NCBI RefSeq assembly: GCF_012027355.1
Contig: NZ_SNUH01000003.1
Coordinates: forward strand, 1-47,465
Origin: Thermococcus sp. M36
GTDB taxonomy: Archaea; Methanobacteriota_B; Thermococci; Thermococcales; Thermococcaceae
Direction: 5' to 3'
DNA: 47,465 nt
Every line of letters begins with the position of its first letter. Position 1 is the first letter of the stretch. A model generated the notes under the pieces. It searched no databases and had not been told where the DNA came from. It worked only from the letters and a program-made list of their open reading frames with translations. Both the position numbers and the translations under genes were made by a program. This document shows positions 1 through 9,254 of this stretch, piece after piece.

Positions 1-125
1 ACTCTAAGGGAGAGCCATTTCTGGTAAGCCTCTTTGTGAAGAGACCAAAGCGTATTCAGCGGCATTTGGGAGGAGGACTGTAGCTTTCGAGCCCGCGCCC
101 CGGGTTCAAATCCCGGCCGGGGCAC
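1..125 (-). pseudogene. SSV-type integrase, C-part remnant (partial at left edge)
   Basis: Read on the minus strand, one frame stays open from the tRNA 3' half to the left edge of the window. A GTG at 125 gives a start of the type VPRPGFEPG, and the first ATG is at 65. The residues past the tRNA core include SLHKEAYQKWLSLR, which looks like the start of the core-binding domain of archaeal tyrosine integrases. In SSV-type integrases the attachment site lies inside the int gene, so integration splits it. The C-part then abuts a 3' tRNA half, as here. The frame has a stop just to the right of the tRNA half, as expected if host DNA lies on that side. The catalytic domain would be outside the window. 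The identification rests on about 40 codons. Confidence 0.55.
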
Positions 126-127
126 CA
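84..127 (+). other. 3' half of tRNA-Glu(UUC): attachment-site scar (attR-like)
   Basis: These 44 bases run from the anticodon loop (CTTTCGA, anticodon TTC) through the 3' anticodon strand, a short variable loop, the T arm (CCGGG-TTCAAAT-CCCGG), the acceptor strand CCGGGGC, the discriminator A and CCA. A 5' half starting GCCCCGG is absent upstream, so this cannot be a working tRNA gene. A 3' tRNA half that overlaps an antisense integrase frame is the standard footprint of an integrated archaeal plasmid or virus. The element should lie to the left of the window, with the complete tRNA-Glu gene at its far end. Confidence 0.75.
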
Positions 128-473
128 GAATTCCCCCAAACGCTGTTCTACAAGAAGCTTCACCGTTATAGAAGGCTCATCCCCAAAGAGAGCCCACCTT
201 AACAGGCTGTTAATAAAACGAGACCTGTTATAAGCCATCCTCAAAAGGTTCCACGATACCTAAAGCTGCATGAACTTGAAATACAGTGTACTTCAGGCGT
301 TCTTTCGGCCATCTCTAAACCTTTCACCATTTTTATGAATAATTTTTACATTCTCCTTTCGCATATCGAGAGATTTTTGTGATTTTAAAAATTTCTCAAT
401 AAATTGCAGGATATTATTAAAGAAATGCCCAAAATTTTTTTAACACCTAGAGAGAACTCCCAATGGTGATATC
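128..473. other. AT-rich intergenic region, no gene seen
   Basis: This stretch of about 345 bases between the tRNA half and the KaiC-like gene has no credible coding frame. A short minus-strand frame here reads through the antisense of the tRNA and is spurious. The only signals seen are at the right end: a TATA-like A/T stretch around 431-443 and a ribosome site GGTGATATC just before the ATG at 474. Confidence 0.6.
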
Positions 474-1223
474 ATGATAGGCGTTGTCAAAACTGGAATA
501 GAAGAGATTGACTCTGCTTTAGGTGGGGGAATAGTCGATATGGGGAACCTCCTGATATCTTACGACAGAAGATCCTTGGGGTGGATACTTGGACTGAAGA
601 TCTTCAAGAGCATGATTGATCAAGGAGCAATTGGAGTTATACTGAATACAACTCTGCCAATTTCAAAACTTATACTGAGAACCAGATGTGTTGGACTTGA
701 TATCGAAAAAGAAGCAAAAGCGGGAAGGCTTTACATAATTGACCTCTTTGGTTCCAAGTACGGAATACCTGATAACCGACCATATGTTGTTCAGATACAA
801 AACTGGAGCGACGACACTGGAATTCCAAAATTACTCAAGATATACAGCACGATAGCATCAAAAATCCCTAAGAACTCGATAATAGTTGGTCTTGCTGCAA
901 ATTTGGAAGGACTTTATCACGAATTCGGAAAACAGACCATGGACAGCCTAATAAGGGCATCACTTGCAAGCTTTGAAAAGGAGATAATAAGGGAAAACAA
1001 GTTCAATATTGTCACAGTCTCTCTCCTGAACAGAGATGCCGTTCCTGATTATGTAACGGCATGGCTCTATAGTCTTAGCGACCAAATCATAGAGTTTATC
1101 TCCAGCACTAATAACTCTGGCCTCGAGGAGACGATACTTGTGCCCAAGTCTCTCGTTCCTGAGTTCAAACCGAGACACTACACTATAAAACTCTCAGAGG
1201 AACACAGAATCCAGATCTTTTGA
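474..1223 (+). CDS. KaiC/RadA-like protein lacking a Walker A motif
   Basis: This is a 249-residue protein. It opens with TGIEEIDSALGGGI, the usual beginning of KaiC/RecA-fold ATPase domains in archaea. Where the P-loop should follow, the sequence is GNLLISYDRRSLGW, with no GxxxxGK[ST]. The strand expected to carry the Walker B aspartate reads NSIIVGLAANL, with no acidic residue. The length matches one KaiC domain. I infer a RecA-fold protein that no longer binds ATP in the usual way and may act as a partner or sensor. The start is set by GGTGATATC upstream of the ATG. Codon use is more AT-rich than in the next gene. It stands alone, next to an integration scar, so acquisition by transfer is possible. 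The function is unknown. Confidence 0.7.
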   Translation: MIGVVKTGIEEIDSALGGGIVDMGNLLISYDRRSLGWILGLKIFKSMIDQGAIGVILNTTLPISKLILRTRCVGLDIEKEAKAGRLYIIDLFGSKYGIPDNRPYVVQIQNWSDDTGIPKLLKIYSTIASKIPKNSIIVGLAANLEGLYHEFGKQTMDSLIRASLASFEKEIIRENKFNIVTVSLLNRDAVPDYVTAWLYSLSDQIIEFISSTNNSGLEETILVPKSLVPEFKPRHYTIKLSEEHRIQIF

Positions 1224-1314
1224 TGCTTTATTGTTTTTGAATACAGTTTTCTCTTTGTTCTTTAACCTCAACCAGATGGAAAGGCTTTTAACTCCTCACC
1301 CGTTTCCCCGCCCG

Positions 1315-2433
1315 ATGGCCATGAAGACGCTCGCCCAGGTTTTCAGGGAAGTTCTGCAGGAGAAGGGTATAGATAGCTTCGGCGTGCTTTCAAAGCGCTA
1401 CCGCAAGTCAAAGAATAAGCTCCAGGATGTGGCAGTGGACGTCCTTAACGGAAAGGGGGTCATAGCAGAAGTTCCAGAGCCAACGGCAGTTGCGTGGGAT
1501 TTAAACGGGAGCCGCGTTAAGGGTTCGCGCTACGCCTACGTGCCGGGCTGCATGGCAGAAAAGTTCAAGGTTCTAATCAGGGCTGAAGACCTGAAGGCCC
1601 GCATTCCGGAGTGGCCCTACTTCATAATTGACCTAATGCACTGGGACAAGCACACCCAGAAGGAAAAGGGCAAGATATGCCTCCAGGTGGCTCAGAGCTA
1701 CGGCCTGCTGAGGGATTACTTCACGGGAAAAGAGCTGGCAGTAACCTGGGCGAACGATGAGTTCAAATCCATGTTCCACGGCCCGATTGAGAGGATAACG
1801 ACATACGAAGGATCTACCGCCAACTTCCTGAAAGAAGAGGGCATCGATGAGGTCGTACTCCTCGACCCCTGGGCGGAGGAAGTTCTGGGAGAGGAGGACT
1901 TCGACGTTAAGGCCTTCATAATCGGGGGGATCGTCGACACCGGCGGTACAAAGAAGAAGACCACGCCAAAAATCGGTGAGGAGCTTGAGAACGCCGGTAT
2001 TAAGGTCCTCAGGAGAAAAATAGTCCTTAGGGGCGATGTAGTCGGTGTCCCGGACAGGATAAACAGGATCCTCGGCATAATCCTCAAAATGATGGCTGAG
2101 GGTAAGTCGATGGACGAGGCCGTTTACGAGATGCAGGAGCCGCTTCACGCACGCTGGCGCCTCAGAAAGGAGCTTCCAAAGCATGCAACGCGCTATATGA
2201 TTAACGGGAAAGTTTACCGCGTTGTCGAGAAGGAGCTGTTTGACGAGTACTCCAAGTGGCTCAAGATACGCTGGGAGGACTTCGTGAAGGTTCTGCGCGA
2301 GTTAAATCTCGTCGCGCTCGAGAGGAAGCGGATGCACCACCTCAACAAGATTTCCAACCCGAGAATAATCAACGGCAAGCTTTACAGGGTCATACTCCTA
2401 AAGAAGGCCGCGATGCTGTGCTACAACTGCTGA
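1315..2433 (+). CDS. trm10: tRNA (adenine/guanine(9)-N1)-methyltransferase, archaeal Trm10
   Basis: This SPOUT-class enzyme uses S-adenosylmethionine to methylate N1 of purine 9 in tRNA. The T. kodakarensis homologue is known to make both m1A9 and m1G9. The protein is about 372 residues, with an N-terminal region, the Trm10 SPOUT core (FIIGGIVDTGGTKKKTTP, then GDVVGVPDRINRILGI in the knot region) and a C-terminal extension ending CYNC. The open frame begins upstream at 1231, but TATA-like AAGGCTTTTA at about 1280-1290 places transcription start close to the ATG at 1315, so I take 1315 or the ATG at 1321. The gene is monocistronic and convergent with valS. Confidence 0.92.
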   Translation: MAMKTLAQVFREVLQEKGIDSFGVLSKRYRKSKNKLQDVAVDVLNGKGVIAEVPEPTAVAWDLNGSRVKGSRYAYVPGCMAEKFKVLIRAEDLKARIPEWPYFIIDLMHWDKHTQKEKGKICLQVAQSYGLLRDYFTGKELAVTWANDEFKSMFHGPIERITTYEGSTANFLKEEGIDEVVLLDPWAEEVLGEEDFDVKAFIIGGIVDTGGTKKKTTPKIGEELENAGIKVLRRKIVLRGDVVGVPDRINRILGIILKMMAEGKSMDEAVYEMQEPLHARWRLRKELPKHATRYMINGKVYRVVEKELFDEYSKWLKIRWEDFVKVLRELNLVALERKRMHHLNKISNPRIINGKLYRVILLKKAAMLCYNC

Positions 2434-2477
2434 GTGTTCCTCTTTCCCGTTCTCTGACAAATTAGAGAAAGAAAAGT

Positions 2478-5132
2478 TCAGAAGAACAGAATCACGGCAT
2501 CTCCAACGACTGCCGTTTCCACCTCTTCGCCCTCGCTGAAAACCGCCTTCCTCAGCACGATGTCGTCCTTGTTGAGCTCGACCTTCTGTCCTTCAACCTC
2601 GAACTCGACCTTTCCACTCTCCTTGAGGCCCCTGGCAACTTCCTCGGCGTTCTCCTTGAGGTAGGCGGTAATCTTGGGCACGAGCTTTCCATAGCGCGGC
2701 CCTACTGTTCTGAAGTTGGGCTTTATCTCGATGATGCGCTCCTCGAGCTCTGGCTCACCCTTGATTATCTCAAGCCTCTCAATGTTCATGGTTCCGGCGA
2801 TGTCCTTTTCGATGGCCTTCAGCATCTCGTAGGAGTCGGTAGCGTAGATCGCCACGTGCTTGAGCTTGGCGTTTAACGCCAAGCCGTGGGAGTTCTTGTA
2901 GCGCCTCATGACACCGACTATCTCCCTGGCCAGATCTCCGAGCTTCTCGGCATTCTCGTCAATCCTGCCTTCGTCGTACTTCGGCCACTCGAGGAGGTGG
3001 ACGCTCTTCGCTCCGATGCGCTCTTTGAAGAGGTTCTGGTAGAGCTCCTCCGTGATGTGCGGCGCAAACGGAGCGAGCAGGAGCATGATGTTGTAGAGCA
3101 GTTCGTAGAGGGCAGCCTTTGCCTTCAGCTTGCTCTCCTCGTCGTCGCCGTAGAGGCGGTACTTGATCATCTCGATGTAGTCGTCAGCGACCTCGTGCCA
3201 GACGAAGGTTATCAGCTCCCTCGTGAGCAGGTTGAAGCGGTACTTCTCCATTTCCTCCGTGGCGAACTTGATGATCCTGTGGAGTCTCGACAGTATCCAC
3301 CTGTCAATCGGCTCCAGCTCGATTCCTTTTGCTGCCTCTGGGTCAAAGCCTTCAAGGTGCCTCTCAGCGAAGCGGTAGATGTTCCAGACCTTCTGGAGGA
3401 AGCGGTAGTTGTAATCGACGGTCTCCCACTTGAACGGATGGTCTTCTCCGGGCGGCGCTAAGGCAGTCCAGAGTCTCAGGGCGTCGGCGCCGTACTTTGG
3501 AATCACCTCGTCCGGTGCAACGACGTTACCGTAGCTCTTACTCATCTTCCTTCCGTCTGGACCAGCCACCATTCCGTTGATGAGGATGTCGTCCCAGGGC
3601 TTTTCCCCGGTGAGCACGTAGGTCCTGAATATTGTGTAGAAGGCCCACGTCCTGATGATGTCGGTTCCCTGCGGCCTCAGAGCCGTCGGGAAGTTGTGCT
3701 TGAACCACTTCTCGTCCTTGCCCCACTTGGTGATGATGAGCGGCGTAATGCTTGAATCCACCCAACAGTCAAGGACGTCAGTTACTGGCTCAAGCTCGGC
3801 ACCGCAGACTGGACACTTCTCAACGGGCGGCTTGTCAAAGCGCGGGTCAACGGGCAGGTCTTCCTCTCTGGCAGGAACTACGTGGCCGTTCTTACAGACC
3901 CAGAACGGGATTGGGGTTCCAAAGACGCGCTGCCTGCTTATAACCCAGTCCCAGTCCATTGACTCGGCCCAGTCCTTGAGGCGGAGGAACATATCGCTCG
4001 GATACCAGTTGATTTTCTCTGCCACTTTCACAATCTCGTCCGTGAAGTCCTTCACCTTTATGAACCACTGCTTCTTCGGCAGGAGCTCGATTGGGGCCAT
4101 ACAGGAGCTTCTCTCGGTGTGCCTCAGGACGCGGTGGGTTATCTTCTCCTTCTTGTAGAGAAGGCCCATCTTCTCAAGGTCTTCGGCAATGGCCTTCCTT
4201 GCCTCCTCGGTCTTCATGCCCGCGTACTTGCCGGCGTTTTCGTTCATGGTGCCGTCCTCGTTGATGGCTATGATGACCGGCAGGTTGTAGCGCTTCTGCC
4301 ACACGACGTCCTGCTCATCGCCGTAGGTACAGTTGTAAACGGCACCGGTTCCAAAGGTCGGGTCAACGTCCTCGTCGGCTATAACCGGCACTTCCCTCTC
4401 GAATATCGGGAGCTTCACCTTCTTGCCGACAACGTCCTTATACCTCTCATCGTCAGGGTGGACAAATACCGCAACACAGGCCGGCATAAGCTCCGGTCTG
4501 GTAGTGGCTATCGGGACGTAACCGGAGCCGTCAGCAAGCGGGAGCTTTATGTAGTAGAGGAAGCCATCTTCCTCAACATAACCTACCTCGGCCTTGGCAA
4601 GGCTCGTCCTACATCTAGGACACCAGTAAACGGGGTGCTCGTCGCGGTAGAGCATTCCCTTCTTGTAGAACTCCAAGAGGGACTTCTGGACCGTTGCCTT
4701 GTACCAGTCGTCCATTGTGTGGTACTCCAGATCCCAGTCGGCGGAATAGCCTATCCTTATGAACTGGTTGCGCATGGCCTCTATGGCCTGCCAGGTCCAC
4801 TCAACACACTTCTGAAGGAACTTCTCTGGCTGATCCTTGCTGATTCCGAACTCCTTCTCCACCTTCAGCTCGGTCGGAAGGCCGTGGTTGTCGAAGCCCT
4901 GTGGGAAGAGCACGTTGTAGCCGGTCATTCTCTTGTAACGGGCCACTATGTCAATCCAGGTGTGGCTGAGCACATGACCAAGGTGAAGGGTTCCGCTCGT
5001 GAACGGCGGGGGCGTGTCAATTGCGTAGCTTGGTCTCTTCTCGTCGAGCTCGTATTTGTAGATTTTTTCATCCAGCCAGAACTTCTGCCACTTGGGCTCA
5101 ATCTCATTGGGGTCGTAGGTTTTAGGGAGCAT
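2478..5132 (-). CDS. valS: valyl-tRNA synthetase
   Basis: This class I synthetase charges tRNA-Val. It is about 884 residues, the normal archaeal length. The HIGH-type signature is HLGH at residues 50-53, and KMSKSYGN marks the second ATP-binding motif. Two CxxC groups (YWCPRC and the CKNGH...CPVC insert) suggest zinc binding in or near the editing/connective region. An anticodon-binding helical domain and a C-terminal tail follow. GTG at 5141 and ATG at 5138 are also in frame. I prefer the ATG at 5132 because AAAGGTGAT lies just upstream at the right distance. A TATA-like element (AGATTTTTAAGC, about 5186-5197 on this strand) precedes it. The 195 bases before the gene show no other feature. 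Confidence 0.95.
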   Translation of the reverse strand: MLPKTYDPNEIEPKWQKFWLDEKIYKYELDEKRPSYAIDTPPPFTSGTLHLGHVLSHTWIDIVARYKRMTGYNVLFPQGFDNHGLPTELKVEKEFGISKDQPEKFLQKCVEWTWQAIEAMRNQFIRIGYSADWDLEYHTMDDWYKATVQKSLLEFYKKGMLYRDEHPVYWCPRCRTSLAKAEVGYVEEDGFLYYIKLPLADGSGYVPIATTRPELMPACVAVFVHPDDERYKDVVGKKVKLPIFEREVPVIADEDVDPTFGTGAVYNCTYGDEQDVVWQKRYNLPVIIAINEDGTMNENAGKYAGMKTEEARKAIAEDLEKMGLLYKKEKITHRVLRHTERSSCMAPIELLPKKQWFIKVKDFTDEIVKVAEKINWYPSDMFLRLKDWAESMDWDWVISRQRVFGTPIPFWVCKNGHVVPAREEDLPVDPRFDKPPVEKCPVCGAELEPVTDVLDCWVDSSITPLIITKWGKDEKWFKHNFPTALRPQGTDIIRTWAFYTIFRTYVLTGEKPWDDILINGMVAGPDGRKMSKSYGNVVAPDEVIPKYGADALRLWTALAPPGEDHPFKWETVDYNYRFLQKVWNIYRFAERHLEGFDPEAAKGIELEPIDRWILSRLHRIIKFATEEMEKYRFNLLTRELITFVWHEVADDYIEMIKYRLYGDDEESKLKAKAALYELLYNIMLLLAPFAPHITEELYQNLFKERIGAKSVHLLEWPKYDEGRIDENAEKLGDLAREIVGVMRRYKNSHGLALNAKLKHVAIYATDSYEMLKAIEKDIAGTMNIERLEIIKGEPELEERIIEIKPNFRTVGPRYGKLVPKITAYLKENAEEVARGLKESGKVEFEVEGQKVELNKDDIVLRKAVFSEGEEVETAVVGDAVILFF

Positions 5133-5336
5133 GGGCATCACCTTTTCGGTTTTTTGAAGATGGGATACCCTCAGAAGGGCAGCTTAAAAATCTTAGCCGG
5201 GGTGGTGCCAGAATTAAGGCTAACCCAGAAGGACGAAACGACTGGAACTCAGGGGTTGAAATCAGGGTTACGGTGGACGATAGGCACCACCAAGGAATAA
5301 GAACACACACGCTCTTTAAAAAAGTTTTGGAGGGAG

Positions 5337-6677
5337 TCACCCAAGGAGGAGTCTGAGCTTTCTTATGACGTCCCCTGGGTTCTCCCCAAAGAGGAGCACC
5401 ATCGATTCCTTGCCCCAGTCCCCGAGGTGATAGACGATGTCCGGTCTTTCGCCCAGCCTTTTAACTGCCATCTCAATGCCCCACGGAATCGTGGCGCCCT
5501 CACGGCGTTTAATCTCCTCCGGCTCCTCCCGCCTGTCATAGAAAGAGACCCTCAGGCCGGCTCTTTTTGCCCTCTCAATGAGCCACTCATCGTACCTCAG
5601 GTTCAGGGCACTCCTAACCTCGGGATAAAACCCCATCATGGTCAGAACCGCCCTGGCAAGATGATCACTGGCACCGAACTCAACTGGCCCAACCGGCTTT
5701 ACCGTCTCTCCGAACTTCACTATCCTTCCCTTTACCCCTGCGACGTCCGCCTTGCCCCTGGCGTATATCCCTGGAAGGGCGTAGACGAAGTTCATCCCGA
5801 CCTCAGGGACGTACTGCTGGAGCCCTTCAACCTTCAGCAGTTCCCCCAGTGCGCCGTTGAGCGCCTCGTAAGTCCTCCACCTCTCTGCGGGGATCTCTAT
5901 CCAGGCGTTCTGGTTAACAGGGCAGTGTCCGTGGCCTATTCTCAGCCCGTAGTAGATGCCCGCCGTTACGAACTCTTTGGCCACTTTTACCGTCTCCTCC
6001 AGACCTTCCCCCTTGGCAAGGTTTGCCGCTATAGCCGCCGAGAAGGAGCAGCCGGTTCCGTGGGTGCAGCCATCAACGAAGGGCTTCCGGTATTCTCTGA
6101 AACTCCCGCGGTAGTACAGGACGTCAACGGCCTCACTCGTCCCGAGATGACCTCCTTTAACTATCACCGCCTCGGCGCCCAGCTCTTCCACTATAAACTT
6201 GGCCGCCTTCCTGGCGTCCTCGATGCTTTCAATCTTCATCCCGCTCAGCTTCTCCGCCTCCGGCCTGTTGGGGGTCACTACCTTGGCAAAGGGTATTATC
6301 TTCTCTTTTAGGGCTTCCACAGCATCCTCCCTGAGCAGGGGCGCTCCACTCTTGGCTATCATTACAGGGTCAACCACAAGGGGGAACTCGTACTTCCTGA
6401 CCGTCTTCGCGACGGCCTTTATGATGTCCGCGTTGCTCAGCATCCCGGTCTTTGCCGCATCAACGCCGATGTCCTCTGCAACGGCCTCTATCTGCTTCGC
6501 AACGACTTCGGGGGAGATGTCGTAGATTGCCCTGACCTCCTGGGTGTTCTGGGCGGTGACGCTCGTTATTGCGACCAGCCCGTGGACGCCGAAGGCAGCG
6601 AAGGTTTTAAGGTCGGCCTCTATCCCGGCTCCTCCCCCGCTGTCGCTGCCGGCTATGGTGAGGGCCTTCCGTATCAT
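5337..6677 (-). CDS. thiDN: bifunctional HMP(-P) kinase / thiamine-phosphate synthase (ThiD-ThiN fusion)
   Basis: This 446-residue fusion has two domains. Residues 1 to about 260 are a ribokinase-fold ThiD ([18 protein letters not shown] near the start, [13 protein letters not shown] near the active site), which phosphorylates hydroxymethylpyrimidine twice. The remainder is ThiN ([11 protein letters not shown], then [11 protein letters not shown]), the archaeal replacement for ThiE that joins HMP-PP and thiazole phosphate to give thiamine phosphate. The ATG overlaps the thiW stop as ATGA, so translation is probably coupled. It is the last gene of a four-gene thiamin operon. In some archaea ThiN is fused to a DNA-binding domain and acts as a repressor; no such domain is present here. 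Confidence 0.93.
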   Translation of the reverse strand: MIRKALTIAGSDSGGGAGIEADLKTFAAFGVHGLVAITSVTAQNTQEVRAIYDISPEVVAKQIEAVAEDIGVDAAKTGMLSNADIIKAVAKTVRKYEFPLVVDPVMIAKSGAPLLREDAVEALKEKIIPFAKVVTPNRPEAEKLSGMKIESIEDARKAAKFIVEELGAEAVIVKGGHLGTSEAVDVLYYRGSFREYRKPFVDGCTHGTGCSFSAAIAANLAKGEGLEETVKVAKEFVTAGIYYGLRIGHGHCPVNQNAWIEIPAERWRTYEALNGALGELLKVEGLQQYVPEVGMNFVYALPGIYARGKADVAGVKGRIVKFGETVKPVGPVEFGASDHLARAVLTMMGFYPEVRSALNLRYDEWLIERAKRAGLRVSFYDRREEPEEIKRREGATIPWGIEMAVKRLGERPDIVYHLGDWGKESMVLLFGENPGDVIRKLRLLLG

Positions 6678-7159
6678 TTCACCACCTCCATTCTGCGGAG
6701 CGCCTTCAAAACAATGAACCCCAGGCTCGTACCCACAAGGGTGCTGGGAGCAAAAGCGACCCAGAACCAGACGGCAGGCTTCTCAACCCCGATTGCCGGA
6801 GCAACGAGGAGTGCACTCAGGGTTCCGCCTATGAACACCGTGCCTAGAGGCTCGGTGAAGGCCGCGACGTCCTTCTTCAGCGCCATGTAAGCCAGCCCAA
6901 CGACGAAGGCACCGGGGATGCCTCCCGGCAGGGAGAATATTGTCCCAACCCCCAGGGACATCCTCAGCAGGCCTACCGCAAAGGCAACGAAAGAGGCCCA
7001 CCACGGGCCGAGGAGTATCCCTGTCAGGACGTTTATGAAGTGCTGGAAGGGGGCGACCTTTGTCGGGCCAACAGGGAAGGACATTGTTCCCAGAACCACT
7101 CCAAGGGCTATGAAAACGGCCGAATAGGAAATTTTCTGATTGAGGGTCTCGATTTTCAT
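6674..7159 (-). CDS. thiW: ECF transporter S component, ThiW family
   Basis: This is a small, very hydrophobic 161-residue protein with about five membrane segments. It matches the ThiW family of substrate-binding subunits of energy-coupling-factor transporters, thought to bring in the thiazole part of thiamin. The [24 protein letters not shown] stretch, here given only in part as [12 protein letters not shown], is typical. It overlaps thiM upstream and thiDN downstream by ATGA junctions. The ATPase and T subunits of the ECF module are not in this window and are presumably shared. Substrate assignment follows from gene context and family, not from visible residues. Confidence 0.85.
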   Translation of the reverse strand: MKIETLNQKISYSAVFIALGVVLGTMSFPVGPTKVAPFQHFINVLTGILLGPWWASFVAFAVGLLRMSLGVGTIFSLPGGIPGAFVVGLAYMALKKDVAAFTEPLGTVFIGGTLSALLVAPAIGVEKPAVWFWVAFAPSTLVGTSLGFIVLKALRRMEVVK

Positions 7160-7971
7160 GGAACCACCTCCTCGGATTTAACTGGCTCTACCTTTGCCCT
7201 CTCCATCAGCAGGGAACCGTCAATGCGGTACAACCAGTCGTAGAGCTTCATGTGGAAGCTCCCCGGTAGGGGGCTTTCTTCGGCGGCAAGCTCGCCTACA
7301 ACGCCGAGGACTGCCAGGCCCACAACTCCGGCCTTCAAGGGCTCCTCCACGGCAAGAAACGCCCCTATTATTGCCGTTGAGATGCATCCCGCACCTGTTA
7401 TCCTTCCGAAAAGGGGCGTCCCATTGGAGACCGCGTACGTCTTTCCGCTGTTGCTCACGTAGTCCACCGGGCCCGTGAGGGCAACGACGGTTCCAAACTT
7501 CTCGGCCGCCTTCTCGGAAACCTGCAGTGCATCCTCTGGGCTGTATGATGCAGTATCAACGCCCCTCGTCAGGCCGCTCCTCCCCACGAGAGCAGAAATC
7601 TCCCCGAAGTTGCCCCTGACGATGCTGATATCCCCAGTATTGAGGAGCTTGAGGGAAGCCTCCGTCCTGAACTTGGTTGAGCCCGCCCCAACAGGGTCGA
7701 GGACGACAGGCTTTCCGAGCTTTCCTGCGATTTTGACGGCTTTCAGCATGGCCCTGAGCCTCTCGCCGTCAAGGGTGCCGATGTTTATGACAAGGGCATC
7801 GGCCAGGGCAACCATCTCCTCGAGCTCCTCTTCCGCATGGGCCATCACAGGTGAGGCACCCAGGGCGAGGAGGGCGTTGGCGGTTGAGTTCATGACGACG
7901 TAGTTGGTGATATTGTGAACCAGCGGCCTCCTTTCCCTCACCTTCCCCAGAGCCTCGGCGATCCACTCCAT
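7156..7971 (-). CDS. thiM: hydroxyethylthiazole kinase
   Basis: This 271-residue ribokinase-fold enzyme phosphorylates 4-methyl-5-(2-hydroxyethyl)thiazole, a salvage step for thiamin. VHNITNYVVMNSTAN and ASPVMAH near the N-terminus and GRITGAGCISTAIIGAF near the catalytic site are clear ThiM signatures. The ATG follows GAGAGGTGAT at good spacing. It lies 5 bases after cytX and overlaps thiW by 4. With ThiW and ThiDN it completes a route from scavenged thiazole and HMP to thiamine phosphate. Confidence 0.93.
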   Translation of the reverse strand: MEWIAEALGKVRERRPLVHNITNYVVMNSTANALLALGASPVMAHAEEELEEMVALADALVINIGTLDGERLRAMLKAVKIAGKLGKPVVLDPVGAGSTKFRTEASLKLLNTGDISIVRGNFGEISALVGRSGLTRGVDTASYSPEDALQVSEKAAEKFGTVVALTGPVDYVSNSGKTYAVSNGTPLFGRITGAGCISTAIIGAFLAVEEPLKAGVVGLAVLGVVGELAAEESPLPGSFHMKLYDWLYRIDGSLLMERAKVEPVKSEEVVP

Positions 7972-7976
7972 CTAAA

Positions 7977-9254
7977 TCACCTCTCCAAAAGGTAGTACAG
8001 GGCGCTGACGAGGGTGAAAGTTGGAATACTCGACCCCAGTCTGTAGCCGAGGTCACTCAGGATTGGGACATGCAGGCCGAAGAGCCCCTCCACAGCGAGG
8101 GCCATGTAGAAAGCAAAGCCAACCGCCCATACGAGCAGTGCCTTTAGGTTGTAACCGGCAAAGGGGCCGCTCTCGTCGAGCAGCTCCTCCGCTTTGTATT
8201 GTCCCCTAATGAGGAAGTAGTCTGTTATCATTATTGCCGTCAGAGAGACGAATGCCCCACCAATCAAAAGCAGGAAGCCCTCATACTCCTCCATCGGGAA
8301 GAAGAGTGCCAGCAGGATCCCCAAGGCCCCCACCAAGAGCACCTGCTTCTCAGCGTCGGCCTTCGGTGAGACATTCTTATAGGTTATAGCCGCGGAGTAG
8401 ACGTCCATGAAGGTAGTGGTGACCGTGGAGAATACCACCACGAGCATCACGGGTATTCCGAGGCCGTAAGCGGCTATGATGGAAATCGGGTCGCTTTCCC
8501 CTACGGCTATGTTCGTCAGGGCGCCGACGAAGTAGAAGAGCCCTGAGGAGACGAAGTAGCCGAGGTACGTCCCCCAGAATGCCGCCTTTCTTCCCTTTGC
8601 GAACCTGGAGTAGTCTGCTATCAGCGGTGCCCACGAGAGTGGCATCGCTATAACCAGATCCAGGCCCAGCATCAGACCTATCTCTCCGGTTCCGGGCTTT
8701 GAGAACAGCTCCCCCAGTGAGAACTTCTCCAGCGTGATGTAAGTCAGCCACAGGCTCAGGAGGAGCAGGAGAAGCGCTGCAACCTTCTCAAGTTTTTCCC
8801 AGTTCTTTGGGCCGATGTACGTCCAGAGTGTAACGAGAATTCCGAGGAGGAGAACCCAGAAGGCGTAGTTCTCGAAGCCAAGAACCTTTGAGACCGCGTT
8901 CATAGCCCTTGCGCCGACTATGAGCATTATGGCCGTCCAACCTATGAGCTGAAGGTAGTTGAGAACCGAGGGCAGTAACGAGCCCTTGATGCCAAGTGGA
9001 GCCCTTGAGAGCACCATCGTTGGCAGCCCCGTTTCCTCGCCCTCTATCGCTATGAGGCCCATGACCGCGTTTCCGAGCAGGTGCCCAAGTACTATAACAG
9101 CCAGTGCCGCCCCGAGGCTCAGCGCAGGCGTCAGCAACGCCCCGGCCCAGAACTCGGCTATGCTTATTCCAGCACCGAACCATATGGCCAGCAGGGTTGC
9201 GAGGGTAAAAGTTCGCTCTTTCCCTCTTATGGGTTTAATGTCGTACCCCCCCAT
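7977..9254 (-). CDS. cytX: NCS1-family permease, probable HMP transporter CytX
   Basis: This is a 425-residue integral membrane protein with about 12 hydrophobic segments. It belongs to the nucleobase-cation-symport-1 family. Family signatures are seen early (FGAGISIAEFWAGALLTP, GHLLGNAVMGL). CytX members are linked to thiamin genes and are inferred to import hydroxymethylpyrimidine; here it is the first gene of the thi operon. The start is set by GGTGGTGCT before the ATG at 9254. A TATA box (AGTTATAAAAC, about 9283-9293) lies about 35 bases upstream. The substrate is inferred from context. Confidence 0.87.
   Translation of the reverse strand: MGGYDIKPIRGKERTFTLATLLAIWFGAGISIAEFWAGALLTPALSLGAALAVIVLGHLLGNAVMGLIAIEGEETGLPTMVLSRAPLGIKGSLLPSVLNYLQLIGWTAIMLIVGARAMNAVSKVLGFENYAFWVLLLGILVTLWTYIGPKNWEKLEKVAALLLLLLSLWLTYITLEKFSLGELFSKPGTGEIGLMLGLDLVIAMPLSWAPLIADYSRFAKGRKAAFWGTYLGYFVSSGLFYFVGALTNIAVGESDPISIIAAYGLGIPVMLVVVFSTVTTTFMDVYSAAITYKNVSPKADAEKQVLLVGALGILLALFFPMEEYEGFLLLIGGAFVSLTAIMITDYFLIRGQYKAEELLDESGPFAGYNLKALLVWAVGFAFYMALAVEGLFGLHVPILSDLGYRLGSSIPTFTLVSALYYLLER

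Noticed and set aside
56-244. 62-residue minus-strand frame through the tRNA half
   Set aside because: It includes GRDLNPG, the well-known false peptide from antisense of tRNA T arms. A different frame matches the integrase better.
4119-5300. 393-codon plus-strand frame opposite valS
   Set aside because: It is a shadow of the strongly biased valS sequence; no ribosome site, promoter or family resemblance was seen.
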